A DNA stretch of 64,000 nucleotides from Clostridia bacterium (lineage in GTDB: Bacteria > Bacillota > Clostridia > Oscillospirales > Oscillospiraceae), in the NCBI GenBank assembly GCA_009929315.1, contig SAAS01000006.1, positions 1 through 64,000 on the forward strand. The letters run 5' to 3'. The translations under genes were made by a program, and so were the position numbers. Shown here piece after piece: positions 16,809-24,628 of the stretch. Positions within the stretch are counted from its first letter, which is position 1; every line of letters begins with the position of its first letter. The notes under the pieces were generated by a model. The model had not been told where the DNA came from and searched no databases. It worked only from the letters and a program-made list of their open reading frames with translations.

Positions 16809-17150
16809 CTATTTAATTGCGTCCTCACCGCGTTCCTTGGTTCTCACCCGAATCGCGTCGTTAACATCATAAATGAATATCTTGCCGTCTCCGAATTCGC
16901 CCGTCGACGAGATTTCAATAATCCCCTGAACAACGTCCTCGACCTGTTCGTCAAGCACTACCATCTCAAGCTTGATTTTTTGCAGGAAGTTGTAATCGAC
17001 CTCGGTGCCTCGCACGAACTTTTTCCAGCCTTTTTGCTTTCCGCAGCCCATAACCTGCATAATGCTGAGGCCGTTGAGCTTGTATTTCGTCAGGATTTCT
17101 TTTGTGTCCTCAAGCTTTTCGGGTCTGATATACGCTTCGATTTTTTTCAC
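16809..17150 (-). CDS. P-II nitrogen regulatory protein (GlnB/GlnK family)
   Basis: A 113-residue P-II protein that should bind ATP/ADP and 2-oxoglutarate and plug the AmtB channel encoded upstream. Family marks are MKKIEAYIRPEKLEDTKEIL, the B-loop TGEFGDGKIFI and the C-loop RVRTKERGEDAI. In the T-loop the usual EYSVNF reads EVDYNF. The uridylylated Tyr51 of enterobacteria is thus Val, with a Tyr two residues later. It lies 20 bp after amtB in one transcript. Confidence 0.92.
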   Translation of the reverse strand: MKKIEAYIRPEKLEDTKEILTKYKLNGLSIMQVMGCGKQKGWKKFVRGTEVDYNFLQKIKLEMVVLDEQVEDVVQGIIEISSTGEFGDGKIFIYDVNDAIRVRTKERGEDAIK

Positions 17151-17170
17151 TTAATAAATCCTCCCTTGTG

Positions 17171-18406
17171 TTAATCCATGCCGTTGAAGGCAGGATAAGC
17201 CGATTCGTCGTGCTCGGAGCAGTCAAGACCCAAATCCTCGCCTTTGCTGGAAACCCTTATTCCCTTTGTGACAAATGTCGCCACCCCGTAAGCAACAAAG
17301 GTGCCTGCGACAGCGATTAAAATAGTTATTCCGATGGCGGCCAGTTGGCGAAGGAAAAGAGTTGCGTTTCCGAAAACGAGCCCGTCCCACGCGGCGGCGG
17401 AATTTATTGAGGTCTTTGCAAAAAGGCCGGTTGCGATTCCGCCCCAAATACCGCCGATGCCGTGGCAGCCGAACACATCCAGCGCGTCGTCATAGCCGAA
17501 TTTGGGCTTAATGACGCTTATGAAGAAGTAACAAATCGGGCTTACCAGAGCGCCGATAATTAAAGCCGCCCAAATCGGAACAAAGCCCGCTCCGGGAGTT
17601 ATCGCCACTAAGCCGATCACAAGGCCCGTCGAAGCGCCCACAAGAGTCGGCTTGCCATTTTTGACTTTTTCAATCAGGAGCCAAGAGAGCATGGCCGCGG
17701 CAGCGGAGGTGTTGGTGGCCATGAAGGCGTGAACGGCAAGCTCGTTTGCCGAAAGCGCGCTGCCCGCGTTGAATCCGAACCAGCCGAACCAAAGCAGTGA
17801 CGCACCGAGAATTACAAACGGAACATTATGCGGGTGATATGTAGCTTTTGCGATGTGCTTGCGCTTTCCCAGAAGAATAGAGAGTACAAGCGCGCTCACG
17901 CCCGAGCTGATGTGAACGACGTTTCCTCCCGCGAAATCTATTGAGCCGATTTGGAAGAGCAGTCCGCCACCCCAGACCATGTGCGCAAGGGGGTAATATA
18001 CTATAATAGACCATACTGTTGTGAAAATTACAAGAGAAGAAAATTTCATTCTCTCAGCAATCGCTCCGGTTATGAGTGCCGGAGTGATAATTGCGAACAT
18101 CATTTGGAATATTGCAAAGGCGAGCGTGTTGGGATACGCAAGGGTCATGTCCTTCATTGTGTCAAAGCTCAGTCCAAACCACTTCAAGTCACCGATGATT
18201 CCTCCGATATCGCCGTGAAACGACAATGAAAAACCAATCAAAACCCAGAGAACGGAGCCCAGCCCCATGAGTATAACAGATGACAGAATTGTGTTAATAA
18301 TGTTTTTTCTCTTTACCAAGCCTCCGTAAAAAAATGCCAGTCCGGGGGTCATTATCAATACCAGTGCCGATGATGTTAACATCCATGCGACGTCGCCGTG
18401 GTCCAT
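17171..18406 (-). CDS. amtB: Ammonium transporter
   Basis: A 411-residue Amt/Rh channel with eleven predicted membrane segments. The pore histidines lie in GGNVVHISSG and FGCHGIGGIWGGIATGLF, and AFYGGLVKRKN is near the N-terminus. ATG 18406 follows AAAGGAG. It is transcribed with the P-II gene from a perfect-consensus promoter, but through a leader that contains a strong terminator hairpin 28 bp before the start, suggesting control by antitermination. Confidence 0.95.
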   Translation of the reverse strand: MDHGDVAWMLTSSALVLIMTPGLAFFYGGLVKRKNIINTILSSVILMGLGSVLWVLIGFSLSFHGDIGGIIGDLKWFGLSFDTMKDMTLAYPNTLAFAIFQMMFAIITPALITGAIAERMKFSSLVIFTTVWSIIVYYPLAHMVWGGGLLFQIGSIDFAGGNVVHISSGVSALVLSILLGKRKHIAKATYHPHNVPFVILGASLLWFGWFGFNAGSALSANELAVHAFMATNTSAAAAMLSWLLIEKVKNGKPTLVGASTGLVIGLVAITPGAGFVPIWAALIIGALVSPICYFFISVIKPKFGYDDALDVFGCHGIGGIWGGIATGLFAKTSINSAAAWDGLVFGNATLFLRQLAAIGITILIAVAGTFVAYGVATFVTKGIRVSSKGEDLGLDCSEHDESAYPAFNGMD

Positions 18407-18434
18407 AAATCTTCTCCTTTAAAAATAAAAATAG

Positions 18435-18463
18435 CGCCAATAATACACGGTGTATTATTGGCG
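18435..18463 (-). terminator. Leader terminator/attenuator upstream of amtB
   Basis: Perfect 14 bp arms around one base (CGCCAATAATACAC, centre, complement). On the reverse strand it is followed by CTATTTTTATTTTT and then the amtB ribosome binding site. It lies downstream of the promoter at 18520-18548, so transcription must pass it to reach amtB. Confidence 0.75.
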
Positions 18464-18519
18464 TCTTTGCCATACTCCAAATATGGAATATTCAATTGGT
18501 AGCTTTTTCAAGCAGGCTC

Positions 18520-18548
18520 ATTATATTTTAATTCCGATAACTTGTCAA
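18520..18548 (-). promoter_or_regulatory. Consensus promoter of amtB
   Basis: On the reverse strand: TTGACA (18543-18548), 17 bp, TATAAT (18520-18525); all 12 consensus bases match. The leader is about 107 nt. Confidence 0.8.
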
Positions 18549-18573
18549 CAGAAATTACGAGCGCCCTATACCG

Positions 18574-19272
18574 TTAACTCTTCCAAGGTCTGGTCGTCCC
18601 TGTCCAGCCCTTCTCCTTCCAATAAACCCCGTCAACGGCGTTAAGCGGCTTTTTCTGCATGAGTCGTATGCCGTAAAACCACAACAGCGTTCTAAGCGCG
18701 GGGCGAACCTTTCCCTCGCGTCGTTTAATTGTTTTGGCAAGGCTGTCCGTCTTTTTTTCGATTTTAGCTTTTTTCTTTTCCGGAACCTCGTCCCACTCAA
18801 TCGCGTTGACCGCGATTCCGTAGCTGTAAACCCTTCCTACTCCCCAAAAGTTAAGGCTGTCCCTCATGTCCTTAATTGTCGATTTCATTCCGGCTCCGGC
18901 GGCGGTCGCGATACAGACTCCCTGCTTAGTAAACATCTTCTCCTCGGGGCGGTGAGGCATCCACCGATAAGCAAAGTGATCCAGCAGAGCCTTCATCGAG
19001 CCGCTTGCGTGAAAAACATAAACAGGCGATGTGAAAATCAGCACATCGGAGGCGTCAACCGCGCTAATAATCGGTTCCATGTATGAGCGGTGAGGGCAGA
19101 GCTTTTCATCCTCCATAATGCATTTAGCGCAGCCCAAACAAAAGCTCGGCATGTCTTTAGGCAGAAAAAACTCGGAGATATTCTCCGGAACCGTCAGTTT
19201 TTCCGCCAGTTTTCTGCCTATGTGATAGGTTGAGCCCTTATGGTTTTGACCGTTAATCAGTACAATCTTCAT
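18574..19272 (-). CDS. NAD(P)H-dependent FMN reductase / flavodoxin-fold oxidoreductase
   Basis: A 232-residue flavodoxin-like protein. The FMN loop is INGQNHKGSTYHIG and the second flavin segment is FTSPVYVFHASGSMKALLDHFAYRW. A CxxC pair lies in SFCLGCAKCIMEDEKLCPHR, a four-Cys cluster seen in the Fe-S-flavoprotein-like or iron-sulfur NADPH reductase group. The basic C-terminal part (about 165-232) is an extension. ATG 19272 follows GAGGGG. The electron acceptor is unknown, and the link to its neighbours is not evident. Confidence 0.75.
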   Translation of the reverse strand: MKIVLINGQNHKGSTYHIGRKLAEKLTVPENISEFFLPKDMPSFCLGCAKCIMEDEKLCPHRSYMEPIISAVDASDVLIFTSPVYVFHASGSMKALLDHFAYRWMPHRPEEKMFTKQGVCIATAAGAGMKSTIKDMRDSLNFWGVGRVYSYGIAVNAIEWDEVPEKKKAKIEKKTDSLAKTIKRREGKVRPALRTLLWFYGIRLMQKKPLNAVDGVYWKEKGWTGTTRPWKS

Positions 19273-19320
19273 GCTTTGCCCCTCGTATTTCAGGTCGTTT
19301 TCAGTGCCGATAAGCGGGTT

Positions 19321-19349
19321 TTGACAAGGCTTCTTTTTTGTAGTAGAAT
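19321..19349 (+). promoter_or_regulatory. Forward-strand promoter-like sequence pointing antisense to the PHP gene
   Basis: TTGACA (19321-19326), 17 bp, TAGAAT (19344-19349) in the 146 bp gap between two reverse-strand genes. No forward gene follows. Confidence 0.4.
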
Positions 19350-19418
19350 ACGACTTGGCTCTAATTTACGAACCAGATTACGCCTTGATTCCGCAAATCT
19401 GAAAGCGCTCCTTCGTTC

Positions 19419-20168
19419 TCATGAAAAAGCCCGGTCCAAGCCTTTGTTCAAAGCCTTGCGAAGAAGCTCAAAAGTAGGCTTCTCAAGCTCAATTAAGTGT
19501 TCGCGCTCCGAAATATCCGCGAGAAAATGCGCATCGGAGGATGTGACAACGGTATGTTCTTTTCTGTAACCGTCATTTTCGGCAGCTTCAAAAAACTTCT
19601 GCGGTCTTGAGACCTCAAGTGCGGAAAAGCGCGGCTTATCCGGAAGGGTGCCGAACACAGACAAAATACTGTTTGAAGTTCTGTCAATATGCGCGGGATA
19701 GCAAAAGCCCCCGAAACTCTCCACAAGTGTGGGCAGAGTGTCAATCGAAATATCCAGCGCGTTTGAGAGAAGAAACGGAAAATTTCCGGTCACAGCTTCA
19801 TTTTCGTCCATAATCAGCTGCTCGCCGAAGTATTCCGGGCGGTTTTGAATGGGCGGCAGATGCTTTTCCATCTCCAAGCCCGCTTTTTCCGCACTGTCAC
19901 AGTCTGGGAAAAGACACACCACGTGGATTTCCTCGGCGGTGGTTACTTCAATCCCCGGGATTACCGTGAGAGGAAGCGAAGAGGCGGCAAGGCAAACGGC
20001 ACGAACGTTCCTTGCGCTGTTGTGGTCGGTTATTGCAATTATATCAAGACCTTTAATATAGGCCATGTTTGCTATATTCGGCGGAGTCATCAATGCATCG
20101 CCGCAGGGTGAAAGGCAGCTGTGAATATGAAGATCATAAGCATATTTTGACAAAGCCCTCGCCCCCAT
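19419..20168 (-). CDS. PHP-domain metal-dependent phosphoesterase-like protein
   Basis: A 249-residue PHP domain with the metal ligands in DLHIHSCLSPCGD, AITDHNS, PGIEVTTAEEIHVV, the HIDR segment and a late SSDAH. A start at ATG 20168 is assumed; a TTG five codons later has a better purine-rich site. Last gene of the reverse hydrogenase-linked operon. PHP proteins of this kind are repeatedly found with [FeFe] hydrogenase genes (from memory). The substrate is unknown, with a phosphate ester being the family default. Confidence 0.82.
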   Translation of the reverse strand: MGARALSKYAYDLHIHSCLSPCGDALMTPPNIANMAYIKGLDIIAITDHNSARNVRAVCLAASSLPLTVIPGIEVTTAEEIHVVCLFPDCDSAEKAGLEMEKHLPPIQNRPEYFGEQLIMDENEAVTGNFPFLLSNALDISIDTLPTLVESFGGFCYPAHIDRTSNSILSVFGTLPDKPRFSALEVSRPQKFFEAAENDGYRKEHTVVTSSDAHFLADISEREHLIELEKPTFELLRKALNKGLDRAFS

Positions 20169-20181
20169 TTCCCTAAAACGC

Positions 20182-20517
20182 TTATAACAGCCCGAGGCAC
20201 TCCGCCGCCTTCAGCGCGGCCTCAAAAACCGGCAGTTCAGTCCTTACTACGGTCACATTCCCTTTTTTCGCGCCGATAAGCGCCTCATCATCGAGCGGCA
20301 TTGCTTCGGCAATGACCACACAGGCAGTATCGGCAAGCGTTGAAACCGCCATGGAGTTTACATTTCCCATAACTGTAATCCAAAGACTTCCGGCAGGCGC
20401 TCTGCCCATTACTATCGACAGCAGATCGCAGCAATATATGCCGCCGGTAATTTCACGTTCGCCCTCGCCGTTTGCTATTTCCCAACCGAGCTGCGCGCAC
20501 AGTTCCTTAACTTTCAT
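20182..20517 (-). CDS. DRTGG-domain protein, copy 1
   Basis: A 111-residue single-domain protein like the DRTGG domains next to CBS domains or in phosphotransacetylase N-termini (ITGGIYCCDLLSIVMGRAP, then VNSMAVSTLADTACVVIAEA). It may bind a nucleotide or act as a small regulatory subunit. It lies 13 bp upstream of the PHP gene. No good ribosome binding site is seen, only GGAATGG at a long distance. Confidence 0.75.
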   Translation of the reverse strand: MKVKELCAQLGWEIANGEGEREITGGIYCCDLLSIVMGRAPAGSLWITVMGNVNSMAVSTLADTACVVIAEAMPLDDEALIGAKKGNVTVVRTELPVFEAALKAAECLGLL

Positions 20518-20654
20518 TATTTAGCGGCCATTCCTTTCATCAGACTCAAGGCCTATGTTGATCCCAAATATCAGCGATATTCTTGTGTAAGTGTCGCGAT
20601 TGTCCGAAGAGCGGGCAGCACGCACTTAAGCTAACGATTGTAAACTGAGCCTGT

Positions 20655-21983
20655 TTAATTCTTATCTGCGCATTTGTCTCCGCTTTTATCCCTGCTGTCA
20701 ATTTTAAGTGAGAGCATACTCGACCTGACCGCTTCAACCTTGTCCTTAAGAAGATAAATGCAGGCGTCCTCAGTTGAGTATCCGAGAACAATGTCCTCCG
20801 CAAGCGCACGGCAGGAGGGTGCTCCGCAGGAGCCGCAGTCGAGCCCGTATAATCTTGATTCTATTTCCTCAATCTCGCGCATCATTTTCAAGGAATGCTG
20901 CGGATTTGAATCTAGACTCAGTGCATTTATAGGCTTAACCTCGGCATCCCAAAGAATTTCGGGCGGCAGAGTATCGCCGCTTAAGCTGTTGCAGGCAACG
21001 GGGCGGTAATTTCTCAGCCGTTTCATCCTTGTCGCCGCAACATAGGGGTTTTCTATATTCAGAACACCGCCGACACAGCCCGCGGGGCAGGCGTTAAGCT
21101 CCACGAAATCCTGATCTGAAAGCCTGTCGTCCTCCATCTCATCAAGTACGTTGATTACGTTTTCTATGCCGTCCGCCGCAAGATAACGAACAGTGAAGGT
21201 GGCCGCGGCCTCTCCGCCGCTGTTGCCCCAGCTGAGTCCCGTTCGTCCGCTCTGCGCGGAGTCAGGTCCCGTTCCCTCGGCGGCGCATTTATTCATCGCA
21301 GCAAGCAGTGCGGGGTAAATTTCGCTCACGGATATTGCTAAATCAACCTCGCTTTTTTCCGTACCCATGGGGTTTTTAATTGCCGTTGCCTTTGCGGGGC
21401 AGGGGGTTATAAAAACTATACCGATGTCGGAGGGATTTAGTCCCGTTTCTTTGACTGCTTTCTCCCGCGCAAGTCGAGCCGCCACCTCCATCGGAGCCGA
21501 CAGCGGCAGTACATTTTCCAGTAAGTTGGGGAAGCGTATGCGGATTAACCTGAGCACCGCCGGGCAGGCGGAGGAAATGACGGGTCTTTTCGGCCCTCCC
21601 TGCTCGAGCATACGGCGAGTTGCGTCGCTTACAAGCTCCGCCGCCGCCGCAACCTCGTAAACCGCGTCAAAGCCGAGCTCCCTCAGGGCAGCGCGGATAA
21701 GCTCCAGATCCTCCTGCCTTTTATACTGTCCGAAAAGAGAAGGCGGCGGAAGCACAACTTTATATTTAAACTGCTCAATCGAGCTAAGCGGATCCGTAAC
21801 GGCACTTTTTGCGTGGTGGGGACAAACGCGGATACATTCACCGCAGTCGATACAGCGTTCTCCAATAATCCGTGCCTTCCCGTCACGGACGCGAATCGCT
21901 TCCGTCGGGCAGCGCTTAACGCAGGTTATACAGCCGCGGCAGGCGTCCTTATCCAAAGTCACGGAGTGAAAATATTCAGGCAT
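20655..21983 (-). CDS. [FeFe]-hydrogenase-like protein of the putative sensory type (two ferredoxin clusters, H-cluster domain, C-terminal Fe-S domain)
   Basis: A 442-residue protein. Two [4Fe-4S] motifs span residues 15-25 and 44-54 (CRGCITCVKRC, CIDCGECIRVC). H-cluster loops follow: L1 reads SSACPAV (Ala at the proton-relay Cys position), L2 TPCPAKA and L3 NACPAGCVGG. A C-terminal Fe-S motif is CGSCGAPSCRALAED. The changed L1/L2/L3 residues match the group C/D, presumed sensory, rather than bulk-turnover enzymes (known family trend). It is read divergently from the catalytic hydrogenase operon, with a PHP, two DRTGG proteins and an ATPase. Confidence 0.85.
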   Translation of the reverse strand: MPEYFHSVTLDKDACRGCITCVKRCPTEAIRVRDGKARIIGERCIDCGECIRVCPHHAKSAVTDPLSSIEQFKYKVVLPPPSLFGQYKRQEDLELIRAALRELGFDAVYEVAAAAELVSDATRRMLEQGGPKRPVISSACPAVLRLIRIRFPNLLENVLPLSAPMEVAARLAREKAVKETGLNPSDIGIVFITPCPAKATAIKNPMGTEKSEVDLAISVSEIYPALLAAMNKCAAEGTGPDSAQSGRTGLSWGNSGGEAAATFTVRYLAADGIENVINVLDEMEDDRLSDQDFVELNACPAGCVGGVLNIENPYVAATRMKRLRNYRPVACNSLSGDTLPPEILWDAEVKPINALSLDSNPQHSLKMMREIEEIESRLYGLDCGSCGAPSCRALAEDIVLGYSTEDACIYLLKDKVEAVRSSMLSLKIDSRDKSGDKCADKN

Positions 21984-22018
21984 TCCAAACCTCCAAGATT
22001 ATGCTAAAATTCTGTGAG

Positions 22019-22447
22019 TCATTTTATATTAACCATAACGGTTACTGTCGTGCCGCTGCCCGGCTTGCTTTCTATATTCATGTAGTCGGAATATTTCTTC
22101 ATGTTCGGAAGCCCCATTCCCGCTCCGAAGCCCAGCCCCCGCACCTGCTCGGAAGCGGTTGACCAGCCCTCCTGCATGGCAAGCTCAATGTCTTCAATTC
22201 CGGGACCGTGGTCGGTCAGCACGGCAACGATTTTTTCATCGTCAATATCCACGTCAATTTCTCCTCCGCTGGCGTGAATCACCATATTGATTTCGCCCTC
22301 GTACAAAGAAATTGCCATTTTTCTTACCGTTTCGGGATCCAGCCCAAGCTGCTTTAAAACTTGCTTTACGGCGCTGGATGCCATGCCCGCCCTCGTAAAA
22401 TCATCTCCGGGAACGACATAGTGATAGTGTAGGGTATTTCCGCTCAT
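22019..22447 (-). CDS. Anti-sigma-factor-type ATP-binding protein (RsbW/SpoIIAB-like)
   Basis: A 142-residue GHKL ATPase domain. The N-box lies around LYEGEINMVIHASGG, the G1 box in LTDHGPGIEDIE and the G2 region in GLGFGAGMGLPNMKKYSD. It starts within the end of the upstream DRTGG gene (4 bp overlap). RsbW-type kinases phosphorylate a partner protein or bind a regulator; the nearby DRTGG proteins or the H-cluster protein are candidate partners (inference). No sigma factor or STAS gene lies nearby. Confidence 0.85.
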   Translation of the reverse strand: MSGNTLHYHYVVPGDDFTRAGMASSAVKQVLKQLGLDPETVRKMAISLYEGEINMVIHASGGEIDVDIDDEKIVAVLTDHGPGIEDIELAMQEGWSTASEQVRGLGFGAGMGLPNMKKYSDYMNIESKPGSGTTVTVMVNIK

Positions 22448-22797
22448 TTTGTTGATAAGCCTCCGTTCAAGCCTGCCTCATACAGCATGCCGCAGGCGGT
22501 AAACATACGGTAGCTCGTTGTCATGACTGCTATACCGTTTTCCTTTGCAACTTCCAAAATTTCCTCGCTCGGCTGTTTTCCGCGTACAAAAATAACGCAA
22601 ACCATGTCCATCATGGCCGCTGTACGGATGGCCTGCTGGTTAAGAAGTCCCGTTATAAGAACCGCCTGGTCTTTTACGAAAGCAAGCACGTCGCTCATCA
22701 TGTCGCTGCCGCAGGCCGTATGAACCTCGGTGTCCAACAGACTCTCGCCCACCAGAAGCTGCGCGTCGAGTATTTTCTGAATTTCCTTTATAAGCAT
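22444..22797 (-). CDS. DRTGG-domain protein, copy 2
   Basis: A 117-residue DRTGG-type domain (AVLITGLLNQQAIRTAAMMDMVCVIFVRG, then GIAVMTTSYRMFTACGMLYEAGL). First gene of the reverse operon, with ATG 22797 behind GGGAGG and a promoter at 22921-22949. It overlaps the ATPase gene that follows, which suggests the two proteins are made in equal amounts and may act together. Confidence 0.78.
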   Translation of the reverse strand: MLIKEIQKILDAQLLVGESLLDTEVHTACGSDMMSDVLAFVKDQAVLITGLLNQQAIRTAAMMDMVCVIFVRGKQPSEEILEVAKENGIAVMTTSYRMFTACGMLYEAGLNGGLSTK

Positions 22798-22920
22798 AAT
22801 ATTCCTCCCAAAACAAGTTGGTTTGATTAGGTTTCAAGTTGAAAACCGCCGCCGCCAATTAAGCGCGGCGAAGTCCGCTGCGGAGGCATGAGCCGATAGA
22901 ATACAAATCTATACAATTTC

Positions 22921-22949
22921 ATTCTAGCACACTTTATTTCTCTGTTCAA
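22921..22949 (-). promoter_or_regulatory. Promoter of the reverse hydrogenase-linked operon
   Basis: On the reverse strand: TTGAAC (22944-22949), 17 bp, TAGAAT (22921-22926). The leader, about 115 nt, is GC-rich with several short stems (22855-22895); I do not recognise a riboswitch. Confidence 0.6.
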
Positions 22950-22978
22950 TCATACACTATTTTTAAAAAGTTAAAAAT

Positions 22979-23006
22979 TTGACTATGGTATTATTTCGTG
23001 TATAAT
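22979..23006 (+). promoter_or_regulatory. Promoter of the bifurcating hydrogenase operon
   Basis: TTGACT (22979-22984), 16 bp, TATAAT (23001-23006). An imperfect AGAAACTA/TAGTTTTTCT stem lies in the leader (about 23030-23054). The 297 bp divergent gap 22798-23094 holds both promoters. Confidence 0.65.
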
Positions 23007-23094
23007 GTTATAATTGAAAAAGCGCACGAGAAACTACTAAAATTAGTTTTTCTATATACAGCATCCACTAAATCTTTAACTGGAGGAATCGCAA

Positions 23095-23586
23095 ATGTCA
23101 AGCAAAACATGCGTAACTGCTTTTGTCGGAACACCCGAGCAAGACAAGAGGCTGCGTGAAAGTATTGCGGCCCTGCAAGGTGAACACTCTTTGGTTCAGA
23201 TACTGCAGGTTGCACAAGAAATCTACGGCTATCTGCCCGAAGAGGTAATTGAAGTCATCGCATCCGAACTGGGTATCTCTACGGAAAGCGTGTACAGCGT
23301 TGCCACGTTCTATTCTCAATTCACTTTCAATCCCAAGGGAAAGTATGCTATTTCCGTTTGTCTGGGAACTGCCTGCTACGTTAAAGGCGCGGGCGAAATT
23401 TATGAAAAAATCAAAAAGACACTCGATGTTGAGGACGGCGGCACAACTCCCGACGGCAAGTTCTCTTTGGACGCCTGCCGCTGCATGGGTGCCTGCGGAC
23501 TTGCTCCGGTTCTTAGCATAAACGACGACGTTTACGGCAAAGTTACCCCCGATCAGATTGCCGCAATACTGAAAAAGTGTGAATGA
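23095..23586 (+). CDS. hndA: NuoE-like [2Fe-2S] subunit of NAD(P)-linked [FeFe] hydrogenase (HymA/HndA)
   Basis: A 163-residue thioredoxin-like ferredoxin subunit. Cluster ligands lie in CLGTACYVKGA and CRCMGACGLAP, and the N-terminal helical part in EVIASELGISTESVYSVATFYSQF is typical of NuoE. ATG 23095 follows CTGGAGG. It should pass electrons between the NuoF-like flavin subunit and HydA in the trimeric electron-bifurcating enzyme (known for the family). Confidence 0.92.
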   Translation: MSSKTCVTAFVGTPEQDKRLRESIAALQGEHSLVQILQVAQEIYGYLPEEVIEVIASELGISTESVYSVATFYSQFTFNPKGKYAISVCLGTACYVKGAGEIYEKIKKTLDVEDGGTTPDGKFSLDACRCMGACGLAPVLSINDDVYGKVTPDQIAAILKKCE

Positions 23587-23628
23587 GCCGGATTTCCTTT
23601 TCGGCTTTTTAATTACGGAGGCAGCGCA

Positions 23629-24183
23629 ATGATGCAGGAACTTTCCATGAACATACTTGATGTGGCGGAAAATTCCGTGCGGGCCGGCGCAACTCTAATT
23701 GAAATCACCGTTGAGGAAAGCTCTGGCACGGATCTTCTTTCCGTAACAATATCCGATAACGGCTGCGGAATGACTCCCGAGCAGCTCAAAAACGTCACAG
23801 ACCCCTTTTTCACCACACGCACTACCAGAAAAGTCGGTCTTGGTGTTCCGTTTTTTAAGATGGCGGCGGAACTGACAGGCGGGAAGCTTGAGATTCAAAG
23901 CACAGTCGGACAGGGTACAGTATTAAGAGCCGATTTTGTGCGTTCAAGCATTGACCTTATGCCGCTTGGCGATATTAACGAAACCATAAGCACACTGATT
24001 CACTGCAACCCGCAAATTGATTTTTTGTACACGCGCCGCTATGAAAACGCGGAGATGACACTGGATACGCGCGAATTTCGCAGAATACTGGAGGGGCTCG
24101 AGTTAAACACTCCGGAGGTCTCCAGATTTATCCGTGAGTTTCTGGCGGAAAACACCGCTGACCTAATAACAGGTCACGGATAA
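23629..24183 (+). CDS. GHKL-type ATP-binding protein within the hydrogenase operon
   Basis: A 184-residue histidine-kinase-like ATPase domain without a dimerisation/His domain. The N-box is ILDVAENSVRAGATLIEI, the G1 box SDNGCGM, the F/G2 region PFFTTRTTRKVGLGVPFFK. About 75 residues follow without a recognised domain. ATG 23629 follows GGAGGCAGC. It lies between the NuoE- and HndB-like genes, so it is translated with the hydrogenase, yet it is not a known subunit. A kinase or regulatory role is possible. Confidence 0.82.
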   Translation: MMQELSMNILDVAENSVRAGATLIEITVEESSGTDLLSVTISDNGCGMTPEQLKNVTDPFFTTRTTRKVGLGVPFFKMAAELTGGKLEIQSTVGQGTVLRADFVRSSIDLMPLGDINETISTLIHCNPQIDFLYTRRYENAEMTLDTREFRRILEGLELNTPEVSRFIREFLAENTADLITGHG

Positions 24184-24242
24184 CAATGAATAATATGGGG
24201 TTTGCCTCGCGGCAAATCCACAAAACAGGAGGTAATCCAAGG

Positions 24243-24614
24243 ATGAAGAGTTTAGCAGAACTTCAGGCTTTGCGCGACGATATGAAGTCAAAAATCGGCG
24301 TGCGCAAAGACGGCGAAACCCGCATTAGAATAGTTGTCGGCATGGCAACCTGCGGTATTGCGGCCGGCGCTCGTCCCGTTCTTGCCGCTTGCGTCAAGGA
24401 AGTCGAAACCCGCAAGCTTACCGATGTAGTCGTCGCTCAGACAGGCTGTATCGGAATTTGCCAGTTTGAGCCCGTAATCGAAATCTACGATACCGACGGC
24501 TCAAAAACCACTTATGTTCACGTAACACCCGAAAAGGTTCCCAAGATAATTGCTCAACACGTCGTAAACGGCAGCCCTGTGGTTGAATACACCATCGGCG
24601 CCAACGCAAATTAG
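24243..24614 (+). CDS. hndB: Thioredoxin-like [2Fe-2S] protein (HndB family)
   Basis: A 123-residue protein with the Fe-S ligands in VGMATCGIAAGAR and QTGCIGICQFEP, the same fold as the N-terminal domain of the NuoF-like subunit. I set the start at ATG 24243, ten bases after AGGAGG; an ATG at 24186 has none. HndB is the fourth subunit of the tetrameric NADP-linked hydrogenase of Desulfovibrio (established). Confidence 0.88.
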   Translation: MKSLAELQALRDDMKSKIGVRKDGETRIRIVVGMATCGIAAGARPVLAACVKEVETRKLTDVVVAQTGCIGICQFEPVIEIYDTDGSKTTYVHVTPEKVPKIIAQHVVNGSPVVEYTIGANAN

Positions 24615-24628
24615 GAGGTAGTAGTTAA

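Noticed and set aside
18435-18463. Plain terminator of the upstream flavin reductase gene
   Set aside because: A full promoter lies between that gene and the hairpin, so the hairpin is in the amtB leader.
20655-21983. Second catalytic hydrogenase
   Set aside because: The L1 proton-relay Cys is Ala and no electron-transfer partner is encoded, which fits the sensory-type group better.
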